From Jatrophihabitans sp. (GTDB lineage: Bacteria > Actinomycetota > Actinomycetes > Mycobacteriales > Jatrophihabitantaceae): 64,000 bases of DNA. The first letter of the stretch is position 1, and each line of letters begins with the position of its first letter. Position numbers and translations under genes: made by a program. The DNA lies in contig DASVQQ010000040.1 in assembly GCA_036389035.1 (NCBI GenBank), forward strand, positions 1 through 64,000. Reading direction: 5' to 3'. Shown one piece after another: positions 8,882 through 18,225 of the stretch. The notes under the pieces are model-generated. The model did not search any database. It saw only the letters and a list, made by a program, of their open reading frames with translations, and was not told the DNA's origin.

Positions 8882-9418
8882 ATGTCCGTTTTCAGGTTGA
8901 ACCACGCCGTGCTCTACGTCCGCGATGTCGCTGCCAGCGTGGCGTTCTACCGCGACGTGTTCGGCTTCGACTACATCCCCAACGGCGAGACGATCCCCGG
9001 CGCGGCCTTCCTGCGGGCGCCCGGCTCGTCCAATGACCACGACCTCGGCCTGTTCCAGCTCGGCGACCAGGCCGGCGCCTCGGCCGCCGGGCGCGCCACC
9101 GTCGGGCTGTACCACCTGGCCTGGGAGGTCGACACCCTCGGTGACTTGGAGGAGCTCGCCGGCAAGCTGGCCGCCGTCGGCGCCCTGGGCGGCGCCTCGG
9201 ACCACGGCACCACCAAGTCGCTCTACGGCCGTGACCCCGACGGCCTGGAGTTCGAGGTCGTCTGGCTGATCCCGGCCGACCTGCTGACCTCCGACGACCG
9301 GGCCCGAGCGGCCTCGATCCGGCCGCTGGACCTGCAGGCCGAGATCGCCCGGTTCGGCCGGGACGCCCGGGGCGGCTTCGGCGTCTCCCGCGCCGCTGTC
9401 GGCGCCGCGGCGCGCTAG
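8882..9418 (+). CDS. VOC superfamily protein (glyoxalase / catechol dioxygenase-like)
   Basis: 178 residues starting at ATG 8882 after a strong AGGAGG. Two beta-alpha-beta-beta-beta modules are visible. The first is LNHAVLYVRDVAASVAFYRDV at residues 6-26 with H8 as a likely metal ligand. The second is GLYHLAWEV, followed by SDHGTTKSLYGRDPDG and LEFEVVW carrying the other likely ligands. The pattern resembles the CatE-like extradiol dioxygenase or glyoxalase group, but the substrate cannot be told. A C-terminal extension of about 40 residues is unassigned. The gene stands alone and has its own upstream inverted repeats. Confidence 0.85.
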   Translation: MSVFRLNHAVLYVRDVAASVAFYRDVFGFDYIPNGETIPGAAFLRAPGSSNDHDLGLFQLGDQAGASAAGRATVGLYHLAWEVDTLGDLEELAGKLAAVGALGGASDHGTTKSLYGRDPDGLEFEVVWLIPADLLTSDDRARAASIRPLDLQAEIARFGRDARGGFGVSRAAVGAAAR

Positions 9419-9527
9419 CACCTCGGCGATCCCGCCCGGCCCTCCTCGCCGCCCCCATCACCGGTTGGCATCAGTCGGATAACTACCCGGCCGGACCGGT
9501 CACCAGCACGCTGGCCGAGGGTGTCTT

Positions 9528-12500
9528 ATGACATCGCGAGGCAGGCCGGCGAGAGGGCGGGCCGGCGAGGAAGGCGAGCCAATCAGCAGCTTCGGGATCA
9601 GCCGACTGGCCCTGCTCCTGCGCGCCCTGTGGTGGCGCCGGGGCCTGTCGGCGGCGACCCTGCTGGTGGCCGCCATCACCATCGGCGCCGGCTCCCTGGG
9701 CCCGCTCTACGCCCGGGCCGCCGATGAGTCGACGCTGCGGGACCGGCTGACCGAGAACGCCAACGACGCCTCGCTGCACTTCACCTTCACCCGCGACATC
9801 CAGACCGACGCGGACCTGGCCGCGGCGGCCGCCCTCGGCCCGAAGCCGGGCAGCATCGAGGCCTATCCCCGGACGCTGGTGTCGGCGAAGCTGCTGGGGC
9901 GTGCCTCGACCTTGGCCCAGGTGGCCATCGGCGACGTGGGCCCCATCACCCAGCTGGTCTGGCGAGCTGACGCCTGCGCGCACCTGGCGCTCACCCGGGG
10001 GCGCTGCCCCACCAAGGCCGGCGAGGCGCTGGTCAGCGAACGCAGCCTGCAGGGCGACTACGGCTGGAAGGTCGGCACTCGGCTGAGGATGTCGAACCTG
10101 CCGCAGACCGTGTCCCCGAGCGGATTCAGCGGCGAGTCGGCCGAGCCGGGAACCACGGTCACCGTGGTGGGCGCCTACCGGCTGGGCAGCGCCACCGACC
10201 CGTTCTGGCAGGGCCGCAGCTACTTCAACGCCGGCCCCGGCGCGGGGGACAGCCCTGACCGCGTCGACGCCCTGTTCATCGACCGCGCCGAGCTGCCGAC
10301 CCTGTACCCCGCCAGCGTGGAGATGCACGTCGATTACCCGATCGACGCCACCAAGGTCCGGCTGACCGACGTCCCGGCGCTGGAAGCTGATGTGGCCACG
10401 CTGAGGCAACTGCGCGCCGACCCCGGGGTCGGTGACAGCTTCAGCACCGAGATCCTGGCGGTGCTGGCCGCGGCCAAGGCCGAGCAGCGGCTGATCAACC
10501 TGTCCACCCTGCTGGTGTCCCTGCAACTGGCGGTGCTGGCCTGGCTGGTGCTGTTCCAGGTGATCGCCGACGCGGTCGAGGCCAAGGGCTCGGAGATCGC
10601 GCTGGCCAAGCTGCGCGGCCTGGGACCGGCGGCCACGCTCCGGTTCGGACTGGCCGAGCCGATGCTGCTGGTCGCGCTGGCCACCCCGCTGGGGCTGCTC
10701 GGCGGCTGGCTGGCGGTGCGGCTGTTCGCGGCCACCGAGCTGGTCCCCGACACCCCGGTCACCCTCACCTGGGCCACCGCGGTGGCAGTGGCGGCGTCAC
10801 TGGCCGGCAGCCTGGTGGCCGCGGCCGCCGCCGGCCGCAAGACCCTGCGGCGGTCGGTGCTGGACCAGTGGCGCCGGACGCCGGGCCACCAGCCGAGCGC
10901 GCTGATGCTGGCGCTGGACATCGTGCTGGCCGCGGCCGCGGTGTTCGGGCTGGTGCTGCTGCGCCGCGCCGGTCAGGACGGCAGCCCGCGGCCGGTCACC
11001 CTGCTGGCGCCGGCGCTGCTGGTGTTCGCCGTGGCGCTGCTGGGCATCCGGCTGCTTCCGCTTGCGCTGCGCCCGCTGCTGCCGATGACCCGTGGCTCCA
11101 AGCGGATCGGGCTGTTCCTGGCGGCCAGGCAGGTGGTGCGCCGGCCCGCCGGGCTGCGGCTGGCCGCGCTGCTGGCGGTCGCCGTCGGCCTTGCCACCTT
11201 CGCGATCGCCGGCGAGGGGGTGGCCAGTGAGAACCGCGAGCTGCGGGCCCGGATCGAGGTCGGCGCCCACGCGCAAGCCCTGGTGCAGTACGAACCGCTG
11301 CACGATCCGGTCGCCGCCGCCCGCAAGGTCGACCCGGCCGGGCAGTGGGCGATGGCCACCGCGTCCTGGCTGCCGGCCGGCGGCGGCTCGGTCACCGGCC
11401 GGGTGCTGGCCGTGGACGCCAGCAGGCTGGCCGCGGTGACCTACTCGGGCGGCGGCACGCCGGAGCCCGCTGAAGCGACCAGGGCGCTGTTACCGGCCGA
11501 CCTGCCCGCTCCGCTGCAGGTCCGGACGGACCGGCTGAGAGTGAGCGTCGAGGCCACCAAGCTCAGTGCCGGAAACCGGCCGATCGTGCTGCTCAACCTG
11601 CGCAAACCCGACCGGCGGGCCGTCTACACCCGGGCCGGCACGCTCGCGCCCGGCGCGCACCGCTACACCGCGGCGGTCGACTGCACCGGCGGCTGCACCC
11701 TGACCGGCATCACCTGGGACCGCCCGGTCAGCACCTTCGGAGAGTTGAGCGGCACGGTGCGGGTGAGCCAGCTGGAGTACTTCGCCGACGGCCGCTGGCA
11801 GCCGCTGGACAGCGGGCTCGACACCCCCGGCCGCTGGCGGTCCCAGACCAGCCGGTTGGGCAATGCCGAAGACAGCCTCAGCGTCGTCGACGGCGCCCTG
11901 CAGGACGTCTACAGCAGCCGCTCCGGCGGCTCGTCCGGCATCGAGCATGCCGACACCCCGCGGCCGTTGCCGGTGCTGGTCTCACCCCGTGGCCTGCCCG
12001 CGGAGGCGGTGAACAAGCCCGACCTGCGGATGACCGACCAGACCGGGGCCGCGGCGACCTTCCAGGTGGTGGGCACCCCGGCGGTGCTGCCCGCGGTGCT
12101 GGACGTGGGCCTGCTGGCCGACGTGACCGGGCTGCGCACCCAGCTGCCGTCCTTCGACAGCGAGGCCCGCTGGTCGATCTGGCTGGGGCCGGCCGCGCCG
12201 GCGGATGCGATCAGCCGGCTGCGCGCCGCCGGGCTGGTGGTGGAGGCCGGCGACACCCAGGCCGGCCGGCTCAGCGAACTGGCGCGGCAGGGCCCGGCGC
12301 TGGCGCTGCGGCTGCTGGTGGTCTGCGCCATCGCGGGCTCCATCCTGGCCGTCGGCGGCACCGCCATCGCGATCGCCTCGACCGGCCGGCGGCGCAGCTT
12401 CGAGCTGGCCTCGCTGCGCGCCGTCGGGATCCGCCGGCGAACCCTGCTCGGCGCCTGCATCACCGAGCAGTTGCTGCTGCTGGGGGCGGCCCTGCTGCTG

Positions 12501-12716
12501 GGCGTGCCGGCCGGCTACCTGGCCGCCCGCTGGACGATGCCCTCGATCCCCGAGTTCGCCGACCGGACCCCGGTGGCGTTGAGCTACCAGCCGGCCCTGA
12601 CCGGCGTCCTGCTGTTCGCGCTGATCTTCTTGCTGTTGCTGGGGATCACCGCGGTGCTGGCCGGCCGCGCGCTGCTGCACGCCGCCGCGCCGGCCCGGCT
12701 GCGGGAGGCCGAATGA
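9528..12716 (+). CDS. Large FtsX/MacB-type ABC transporter permease
   Basis: 1062-residue membrane protein with the two-FtsX-domain layout of LolE/MacB-like exporters. A first transmembrane helix lies near residues 30-55, followed by a large extracellular domain. A three-helix FtsX domain follows near 330-420. A central hydrophobic block lies near 480-540, with a second extracellular domain after it. The C-terminal FtsX domain begins near 920 with LRAVGIRRRTLLGACI. The ATG at 9528 is the first plausible start, without a clear ribosome-binding site. Its stop overlaps the next ATPase gene by 4 bp, so permease and two ATPases form one operon. The substrate is unknown; lipid or peptide export would fit the family. 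Confidence 0.88.
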   Translation: MTSRGRPARGRAGEEGEPISSFGISRLALLLRALWWRRGLSAATLLVAAITIGAGSLGPLYARAADESTLRDRLTENANDASLHFTFTRDIQTDADLAAAAALGPKPGSIEAYPRTLVSAKLLGRASTLAQVAIGDVGPITQLVWRADACAHLALTRGRCPTKAGEALVSERSLQGDYGWKVGTRLRMSNLPQTVSPSGFSGESAEPGTTVTVVGAYRLGSATDPFWQGRSYFNAGPGAGDSPDRVDALFIDRAELPTLYPASVEMHVDYPIDATKVRLTDVPALEADVATLRQLRADPGVGDSFSTEILAVLAAAKAEQRLINLSTLLVSLQLAVLAWLVLFQVIADAVEAKGSEIALAKLRGLGPAATLRFGLAEPMLLVALATPLGLLGGWLAVRLFAATELVPDTPVTLTWATAVAVAASLAGSLVAAAAAGRKTLRRSVLDQWRRTPGHQPSALMLALDIVLAAAAVFGLVLLRRAGQDGSPRPVTLLAPALLVFAVALLGIRLLPLALRPLLPMTRGSKRIGLFLAARQVVRRPAGLRLAALLAVAVGLATFAIAGEGVASENRELRARIEVGAHAQALVQYEPLHDPVAAARKVDPAGQWAMATASWLPAGGGSVTGRVLAVDASRLAAVTYSGGGTPEPAEATRALLPADLPAPLQVRTDRLRVSVEATKLSAGNRPIVLLNLRKPDRRAVYTRAGTLAPGAHRYTAAVDCTGGCTLTGITWDRPVSTFGELSGTVRVSQLEYFADGRWQPLDSGLDTPGRWRSQTSRLGNAEDSLSVVDGALQDVYSSRSGGSSGIEHADTPRPLPVLVSPRGLPAEAVNKPDLRMTDQTGAAATFQVVGTPAVLPAVLDVGLLADVTGLRTQLPSFDSEARWSIWLGPAAPADAISRLRAAGLVVEAGDTQAGRLSELARQGPALALRLLVVCAIAGSILAVGGTAIAIASTGRRRSFELASLRAVGIRRRTLLGACITEQLLLLGAALLLGVPAGYLAARWTMPSIPEFADRTPVALSYQPALTGVLLFALIFLLLLGITAVLAGRALLHAAAPARLREAE

Positions 12717-13585
12717 GCGCCCGGGTGCTGCAGACCGGCCTGGCCATCTACTGCGAGCACCTGAGCCACTACTACGAGCTGGACGGCTACGAGGTCACCG
12801 CCCTGGACAACGTCGAGTTCAGCGTGGCCGCCGGCGAGTCGGTGGCGCTGCTCGGGCCGTCCGGCTCGGGGAAGTCGACCCTGCTGAGCCTGCTGGCCGG
12901 GCTGCTGCGGCCCACCTCCGGCCAGATCTACCTGGGCGCCGACGACATCACCGTGATGAGCGAGCCGGAGTTGCTGCGGCTGCGCGGGCAGCGGATCGGC
13001 GTGGTGGTGCAGAACCCGTCGCGCAACCTGCTGCCCTACGGCACCGCCGAGCAGAACATCAGCTTCGCCCAGCGCGCCCTGCGCGGTTACCGGCGGGTCG
13101 ACCTGCTGTCCCCCGCCGAGTTGCTGGCCGGGCTGGGACTGGCCGAGCTGAGCGGGCAGCGGGTGTCGCGGATGTCCGGTGGCGAGCAGCAGCGGCTGTC
13201 GGTCGCGGTGGCGATGGCAGGTTCGCCCGGGCTGCTGCTGGCCGACGAGCCGACCTCGCAGCTGGACACCGCCAACCGGGACAAGGTCGGTGACCTGCTC
13301 ACCCGGATCACCGGGAGCTTCGGAACCACCGTCGTGGTGGTGACGCACGACCCGGCGGTGGCGGCCGCGCTGGGGCGCAGCGTCACCATCACCGAGGGCC
13401 GGGCCGATGACCGCGACCAGCAGCGCGAGCAGTTCGTCCACGTCGAGGCCGACGGCGCGGTGCGGCTGCCACCGGACGTGCTGGCCAGCCTGCCGCCCGG
13501 TTCCCGGCTGCGGGTGGTGCGCAAGCACGGCGGCGTGGAGTTCGTGGTGACCACCGAGCCCGAGCGTCCCGGGGGTCACCGATGA
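12713..13585 (+). CDS. ABC transporter ATP-binding protein 1
   Basis: Nucleotide-binding subunit of 290 residues for the adjacent FtsX-type permease. It has Walker A GPSGSGKST near residue 45, Q-loop VVVQNPSRNLL, signature MSGGEQQRLS near 157, Walker B LLLADEPTSQLD, and H-loop VVTHDP. About 60 residues after the core, including HVEADGAVRLPPDVLASLPP, resemble the C-terminal extension seen in MacB-type ATPases of actinobacteria. It is joined to its neighbours by 4-bp overlaps at both ends. Confidence 0.92.
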   Translation: MSARVLQTGLAIYCEHLSHYYELDGYEVTALDNVEFSVAAGESVALLGPSGSGKSTLLSLLAGLLRPTSGQIYLGADDITVMSEPELLRLRGQRIGVVVQNPSRNLLPYGTAEQNISFAQRALRGYRRVDLLSPAELLAGLGLAELSGQRVSRMSGGEQQRLSVAVAMAGSPGLLLADEPTSQLDTANRDKVGDLLTRITGSFGTTVVVVTHDPAVAAALGRSVTITEGRADDRDQQREQFVHVEADGAVRLPPDVLASLPPGSRLRVVRKHGGVEFVVTTEPERPGGHR

Positions 13586-14274
13586 CCGCCCGGCACTCGA
13601 CGCCGCAGCACCCCAACGGTGAGCTTCCGCCGACCCTGGTCGCGGACCGGGTGGGTTACCGGCGGGGTGGGCGGGCGGTGCTGGAGGACGTCTCGGTCAG
13701 CGCCTACCCCTACCAGGTGCTGGCGATCACCGGGCCGTCCGGCAGCGGCAAGTCGAGCCTGCTGGCGTTGCTCGCCGGGCTGGAACCCCCTGACAGCGGA
13801 ACGGTGTCCAGGACCGGCGCGCAGGTCGAGGGGACGGTGCCCGAGGGGTATGGCCTGGTGCTGCAGGGCTATGGCCTGGTCAGCGTGCTCAGCGCCGCCG
13901 AGAACGTCGAGATCGTGCTGCAGGGCTCGGACTCGGACGGCTTGGACCGCAACGAGATCCTGGACCGCGCCGAGGACGCGCTGGCCGTGCTCGGCCTGGA
14001 TGAGGTCGCCGACCACCTGGTGGAGCAGCTGTCCGGCGGCCAGCAGCAGCGGGTCGCGATCGCCCGGGCGCTGGTGATCGAGCCGGCGGTGCTGCTGGCC
14101 GACGAGCTCACCGCCGAGCTGGATCACGACTCCAGGCAGCGGGTGCTGGATCGGGTTTTCGCTTTGGCCGCCAGTGGATCGACCGTGGTGATCTGCACCC
14201 ATGACCCCGAGGTGGCGGCCCGCTGCCACCGCCAGATCGAGCTCACCAACGGCCGGCTCACCAGTAGCCGGTAG
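13582..14274 (+). CDS. ABC transporter ATP-binding protein 2
   Basis: Second ATPase of the operon, 230 residues. It has Walker A GPSGSGKSS, signature [14 protein letters not shown], Walker B VLLADELTAELD, and H-loop CTHDP. The Q-loop region contains a short duplication, GYGLVLQGYGLV (13851-13882). Two non-identical ATPases beside one long two-FtsX permease suggest an asymmetric ATPase pair. That is an inference from gene order; one of them could serve another permease. Confidence 0.9.
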   Translation: MTARHSTPQHPNGELPPTLVADRVGYRRGGRAVLEDVSVSAYPYQVLAITGPSGSGKSSLLALLAGLEPPDSGTVSRTGAQVEGTVPEGYGLVLQGYGLVSVLSAAENVEIVLQGSDSDGLDRNEILDRAEDALAVLGLDEVADHLVEQLSGGQQQRVAIARALVIEPAVLLADELTAELDHDSRQRVLDRVFALAASGSTVVICTHDPEVAARCHRQIELTNGRLTSSR

Positions 14275-14298
14275 CGGTGCGGACTGGCCCGGCGGGGG

Positions 14299-14345
14299 CA
14301 GCCGGCCCGATCAGCCGGCCCGGTCAGCGGGGCCAGCCGGCCCGG
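14299..14345. repeat. Short tandem array at the hydrolase stop
   Basis: About 13-bp units TCAGCCGGCCCGG at 14299, 14311 and 14324, with a degenerate further copy near 14334. The unit at 14324 begins with TCA, the complement of the TGA stop of the minus-strand hydrolase. Confidence 0.7.
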
Positions 14346-15211
14346 TGCCGCAACTCGGCCAGCAGGTCAGGGAGCTGGCTGAGCATCGACAGGTGGCCCT
14401 CGGTGGCGAACAGGTGCGCCTGCGCGCCCGGCACCTCGGCGGCCAGCCACTGGCCGTGCTCGAACGGCACCATCCGGTCCTGCCGGCCCTGCCAGACGTC
14501 GACCGGCACGGTGATCTGCCCGAGGTCGAATCCCCAGTCCTTGACGAAGGCAAGGTCATCGTCGCGCCAGCCCGCGATCCCGTTGAGCACCGCCCGGCGC
14601 AGCGCCGCCGCCATCTCCTCGGCGAACTCACCGGTCAGCGCTGCCCGATCCACCGAGGACAGCAGCCCGGCCATCGCCTCGATGACGCCCGTCCCGGTCA
14701 CTGTCGTCAGTTCGGCCGCGAACGTCTCGAGCAGCGGGCTCAGCTCGGCGGTTCCGACGATGGCGGCGCCGAACTCGGCCACGTTGTCCTCGCCCATGCC
14801 GACGAAGAAGTCGATGCCGTGCGCCGGATACGGCGCCACCCCGGCCAGCACCGCCACCGCCCGGCACCGCTCGGGCAGCCGGGCGCCGGCCGCCAGCGCG
14901 TGCGGGCCGCCGCCGGACCAGCCCAGCGTTGTAAACTCCTCGGCGCCGACGGCGTCCAGCACCGCCTCGATGTCGGCGACGGCGTCTGCCACGCTGCGTC
15001 CCGGACGGGGCGTGGACTGCCCGTAACCGGGCCGGGAGTAGCTGACGGTGCGCAGCCCCAGCTTCGCGGCGGGCTCGACGACGCAGCTGAAGAGCACCGC
15101 GGAATTCGGGGTGCCCGGCTGGAACAGCAGCACCGGAGCGTCCGGCGGGCCGCTGACCAGGTATTCCAGCGTCGCGCCGCCGGCGGTGGTCACTGTCTGG
15201 AAGATCGCCAC
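14324..15211 (-). CDS. Alpha/beta hydrolase
   Basis: 295 residues with a complete catalytic triad pattern. The nucleophile elbow is GWSGGGPHA (about residues 97-105), the acid lies in WQGRQDRMVP, and the His lies in ATEGHLSM. SYSRPGYGQS upstream is the usual oxyanion-side strand and loop. The family covers esterases, haloperoxidase-like enzymes and epoxide hydrolases, so the substrate is open. It is transcribed away from the next gene from a short shared upstream region of about 100 bp. Confidence 0.88.
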   Translation of the reverse strand: MAIFQTVTTAGGATLEYLVSGPPDAPVLLFQPGTPNSAVLFSCVVEPAAKLGLRTVSYSRPGYGQSTPRPGRSVADAVADIEAVLDAVGAEEFTTLGWSGGGPHALAAGARLPERCRAVAVLAGVAPYPAHGIDFFVGMGEDNVAEFGAAIVGTAELSPLLETFAAELTTVTGTGVIEAMAGLLSSVDRAALTGEFAEEMAAALRRAVLNGIAGWRDDDLAFVKDWGFDLGQITVPVDVWQGRQDRMVPFEHGQWLAAEVPGAQAHLFATEGHLSMLSQLPDLLAELRHRAGWPR

Positions 15212-15319
15212 CTCTCGATCCTAGGACGGCGCCCGGCTGGGCCGACGTGGCAGCCCGGAGGCCGCCGGTCCGGCTCAGCGGGTGCGGCTCGCCGACCGCG
15301 GGCGATAGCGTCCTGTGCC

Positions 15320-16051
15320 ATGGATCCCGTGCTGGTGCTGCTGCCGAGCCCGTTGTTGCCCGCGCTGGTGTGGCATCCGGTCGCGCGGCGGTTGGCCTCG
15401 GCCGGCTGGTCGGTGGCTGAGGTTGCTAACGCCGATGCGCTTGAGAGCCAGCCCAGCGCCTCCAGCCAGCCCAGCACCTCCAGCCAGCCATGCACCGCCG
15501 AGCAGGTGCGTGCCCGGTTCCTGGACGCCATTCCCACCGATCGGGACGCGATCCTGATCCCGCACAGCAACGCCGGCCTGTACGTGCCCGGCCTGGTCGC
15601 CGAGCGCCGGGTTGCGGGCTACGTGTTCGTCGACGCCGGCCTGCCGCCGGCCGCCGGGCAGGTTCGGCTCGCTCCGGAAGAGTTCGCCGATTTCCTGGCG
15701 GCCAAGGCCGATCGGGACGGGATGCTGCCGCCGTGGACCCGGTGGTGGGATGAGGATCTCTCCGGCCTCTTCCCCAGCGACGAGGTGCGGGAGCGGGTGG
15801 AGCGCGGGCAGCCGAGCATGCCGCTGTCCTACTTCGCCGGGTCGCTGGCGGTGCCGCCGGGCTGGGATGACCGGCCGGGCGCCTACCTGGGCTTCGGATC
15901 GACCTACGCGGCGGAGCGGGCGGCGGCTGCGGCCCGCGGCTGGCCGACGGCGGTGCTCGACGGGCAGCACCTGCACCAGCTCGTCGACCCGGACCGGGTC
16001 GCGGCCGAGATCCAGGCGTTGCTGGCGCAGTGGCCGGCGTTGACGCCGTGA
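15320..16051 (+). CDS. Alpha/beta-hydrolase-like protein of unknown function
   Basis: 243 residues beginning at ATG 15320. Strands VLVLLPSPLLP, AILIPHSNAGLYVP and GYVFVDAGLPP give an alpha/beta-hydrolase-like fold. The nucleophile elbow would be HSNAG, with H240-region LDGQHLHQLVDP supplying a possible His. A local 18-bp repeat codes Ser-Gln-Pro-rich SQPSASSQPSTSSQP near residue 40. The stop overlaps the next gene's GTG start by 4 bp, so it is translationally coupled to the kinase-like gene. Confidence 0.7.
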   Translation: MDPVLVLLPSPLLPALVWHPVARRLASAGWSVAEVANADALESQPSASSQPSTSSQPCTAEQVRARFLDAIPTDRDAILIPHSNAGLYVPGLVAERRVAGYVFVDAGLPPAAGQVRLAPEEFADFLAAKADRDGMLPPWTRWWDEDLSGLFPSDEVRERVERGQPSMPLSYFAGSLAVPPGWDDRPGAYLGFGSTYAAERAAAAARGWPTAVLDGQHLHQLVDPDRVAAEIQALLAQWPALTP

Positions 16052-16593
16052 CCGGGTTGATTGTGGTGGCCGGACCGCCGGGCGCCGGCAAGTCGACGGT
16101 GGCGGCCCTGCTGGCCGACAGCTTCAGCACCAGCGCGCTGGTGGCCGGCGACGCGTTTTTCGCCTTCATCCGGCAGGGTTATGTGATGCCCTGGCTGGAC
16201 GAGGCGGCCCAGCAGAACGACGTGATCCTCGCGGCCGCGGCCGCCGCCACCGGGCGGCTGGTCAGCGGCGGCTATCCGGTGGTCTATGACGGGGTGATCG
16301 GCACCTGGTCCCTGCCGGCGTTCCTGGCCGCGACCGGGCTCAGCGAGCTGCACTACGCCGTGCTGCTGCCCTCGGCGCGATGCTGCGTGGCCAGGGTCGG
16401 AAGCCGCGTCGGGCACGGGTTCGCCGACCTTGCCGCGACCCGGGACGTGCACCGGATGTTCGCCGAGGCCAAGATCCCGGCGAGGCACCTTTTCACCGAA
16501 GACAGCGACGATCCCGCCACCACTGCGGCGCGGATCCGAGCCCGGGTTGCCGATGGCTCGCTGGTGCACCGGCTGGAAGACTGCGGCCCATGA
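16048..16593 (+). CDS. P-loop kinase-like ATPase
   Basis: 181 residues with a P-loop GPPGAGKST near residue 8 and VAGDAFF near 36, the pattern of small-molecule kinases of the AAA/chloramphenicol-phosphotransferase-like group. I chose GTG 16048 because it overlaps the preceding stop (GTGA) and puts the P-loop at the usual distance from the N-terminus; a GTG at 16030 is also in frame. The substrate is unknown. It sits between a hydrolase-like gene and ridA with 4-bp overlaps on both sides, so the three are one operon. Confidence 0.75.
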   Translation: MTGLIVVAGPPGAGKSTVAALLADSFSTSALVAGDAFFAFIRQGYVMPWLDEAAQQNDVILAAAAAATGRLVSGGYPVVYDGVIGTWSLPAFLAATGLSELHYAVLLPSARCCVARVGSRVGHGFADLAATRDVHRMFAEAKIPARHLFTEDSDDPATTAARIRARVADGSLVHRLEDCGP

Positions 16594-16979
16594 GCGAGCG
16601 TCAGCTGGTGTCCTCAGGGGCGACATGGGAGTCGGCGGTCGGCTACTCGCGGGCCGTCCGGGTCGGTTCCTGGGTGTCGGTGGCCGGCACCACGGCGGCC
16701 CTGCCAGGTGGCGGCGCCGTCGGCGGTGACGACCTCGCCGAGCAGGCCCGCGAGGCGATCCGCCGGATCTCGGCAGCGCTGGAGCAGGTCGGCGCGAGCC
16801 TGGAGCACGTGGTGCGCACCCGGATGTTCGTCACCGACATCAGCCGCTGGGAAGAGGTCGGCCGCGCCCACGGCGAGTTCTTCGGCGACATCCGCCCGGC
16901 CGCGTCGATGCTCGAGGTGCGTGCCCTCATCGCGCCCGAGCTGCTGGTCGAGATCGAAGCGGACGCGGTACTCGGCTAG
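16590..16979 (+). CDS. RidA (YjgF/YER057c/UK114) family protein
   Basis: 129 residues. RidA proteins hydrolyse reactive enamine/imine intermediates and form trimers. Family features are GDDLAEQAREAIRRISAALEQ, VRTRMFVTDISRWEEVGRAH with the conserved Arg, and the C-terminal ALIAPELLVEIEADA. The ATG overlaps the upstream stop (ATGA). The closing TAG (16977-16979) belongs to the first unit of a tandem repeat shared with the convergent gene. Whether it is the housekeeping RidA or a pathway paralogue cannot be told. Confidence 0.9.
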   Translation: MSERQLVSSGATWESAVGYSRAVRVGSWVSVAGTTAALPGGGAVGGDDLAEQAREAIRRISAALEQVGASLEHVVRTRMFVTDISRWEEVGRAHGEFFGDIRPAASMLEVRALIAPELLVEIEADAVLG

Positions 16980-17045
16980 CAGGCTGGTCGGCTAGCAGGC
17001 TGATCGGCTAGCAGGCTGATCGGGCCTGCAGGGCGGATCGGCTAG
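16972..17045. repeat. 16-bp tandem repeat spanning both convergent stop codons
   Basis: TCGGCTAGCAGGCTGR units at 16972, 16988 and 17004, an altered unit at 17020, and a partial TCGGCTAG at 17038. The first contains the ridA TAG stop, and the last contains CTA, the complement of the SPL-like gene's TAG stop. Confidence 0.9.
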
Positions 17046-18139
17046 AAGGCGTAGCGGATTCGCAGCCAGGGCGCATCGGCGGCCACCAGGTCCCGCAACT
17101 GCTGTACCGCGTCGGCCTTGATGTTGTTGCGGTAACGGACGTTCCAGCCACCGCTCTGGGAGCGCTTGGCCTGCTGCAGCTCGGGCCGCCACAGCACGTC
17201 CTCGGCCTTGGGGTGCCAGCCCAGGTTGACCTCGTGCAGCTGCCGGTTATGGGTCATCAGGATCACCTCGGCCGCGGCCTGGGCTTTGAACGCCTCGCCC
17301 GCGCCGTCGCCGATCTGGCGCAGCAGCTCGGCCCAGTCCGCCAGCCAGCCGTCGCGCAGCACCACCGGCGAGAAGTTCAGGTGCACCTCGTAGCCGGCCG
17401 CGACGAAGTCGTCGATGGCGGCGATCCGGTCCGCGATCGGGCTGGTGCGGATGTCCAGCAGCCGCGAATCCGCTTCGGGCATCAGGGAGAACCGGATCCG
17501 GGTGCGCCGCCGCGGGTCGAGCTCGAGCAGGTCGCGGTTGACGTACTTGGTGGCGAACGATGCCTTGGCGCCCGGCTGGTCGCGGAAGGCGGCAATGAGG
17601 TCGGCGACGTTGTCGCTGACCAGCGCGTCGACGGAGCAGTCGCTGTTCTCGCCGATGTCGTACACCCAGGCGGCCGGGTCGCACTGGTTCGGTTCGGCCT
17701 TCGGGCCCTGCCGGGCGATGTGCCTGCCCAGGTAGCCGATGATCTTGTCGATATTGGTGAACACCGTGATGGGATTGGCGTAACCCTTGCGTCGCGGCAC
17801 GTAGCAGTAGGCGCACGCCATCGCGCAGCCGTTGGCCAGCGACGGGGCGATCCAGTCGGCGGACCGGCCGTTCGGACGGGCCGCCAGCGACTTCTTGACG
17901 CCGATCACCAGATCTTCGGTCTTGACCCGGACCCACCGGTCGACATTGCCGGCGTTGCCGTGCAACTCCTCGATGTTCCAGTGCGAGTCGACCTCGATGA
18001 CCTCAGCGGCCGGAAACCGGTCGAGGACCTGCCGGCCCCGGGGGCTGGCCAGCGCCTCGGGCTCGGCCCAGATGCGCCGAACCTGCAACAGTTGCCGGGT
18101 GGCGTCGGGGGCGGTGGCGTCAGGAGCTACAGCGGTCAT
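17042..18139 (-). CDS. Spore-photoproduct-lyase-family radical SAM protein
   Basis: 365 residues. The radical SAM cluster is a CX3CX2C motif, CAMACAYC at C105, C109 and C112, in the SPL-type context followed by YVPRRKGY. Later blocks such as ATKYVNRDLLELDP and RIRFSLMPE match the SPL-like family of actinobacteria. In endospore formers SplB repairs spore photoproduct in UV-damaged DNA. Here no sporulation gene is visible, so the substrate may be a different pyrimidine lesion or something else. It is monocistronic, convergent with ridA and divergent from nothing nearby. Confidence 0.85.
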   Translation of the reverse strand: MTAVAPDATAPDATRQLLQVRRIWAEPEALASPRGRQVLDRFPAAEVIEVDSHWNIEELHGNAGNVDRWVRVKTEDLVIGVKKSLAARPNGRSADWIAPSLANGCAMACAYCYVPRRKGYANPITVFTNIDKIIGYLGRHIARQGPKAEPNQCDPAAWVYDIGENSDCSVDALVSDNVADLIAAFRDQPGAKASFATKYVNRDLLELDPRRRTRIRFSLMPEADSRLLDIRTSPIADRIAAIDDFVAAGYEVHLNFSPVVLRDGWLADWAELLRQIGDGAGEAFKAQAAAEVILMTHNRQLHEVNLGWHPKAEDVLWRPELQQAKRSQSGGWNVRYRNNIKADAVQQLRDLVAADAPWLRIRYAF

Positions 18140-18225
18140 GCTCCCTTTCTACCGGCCGGCACTGACAACGCGGCCGGCCGCTGGTTGCTGAATGTCCTGT
18201 TATTTCCGGGCGAAACGGCTCCGCA

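Noticed and set aside
14201-15319. Long N-terminal extension upstream of the alpha/beta-hydrolase-like gene
   Set aside because: It is antisense to the minus-strand hydrolase and low complexity; the likely start is ATG 15320.
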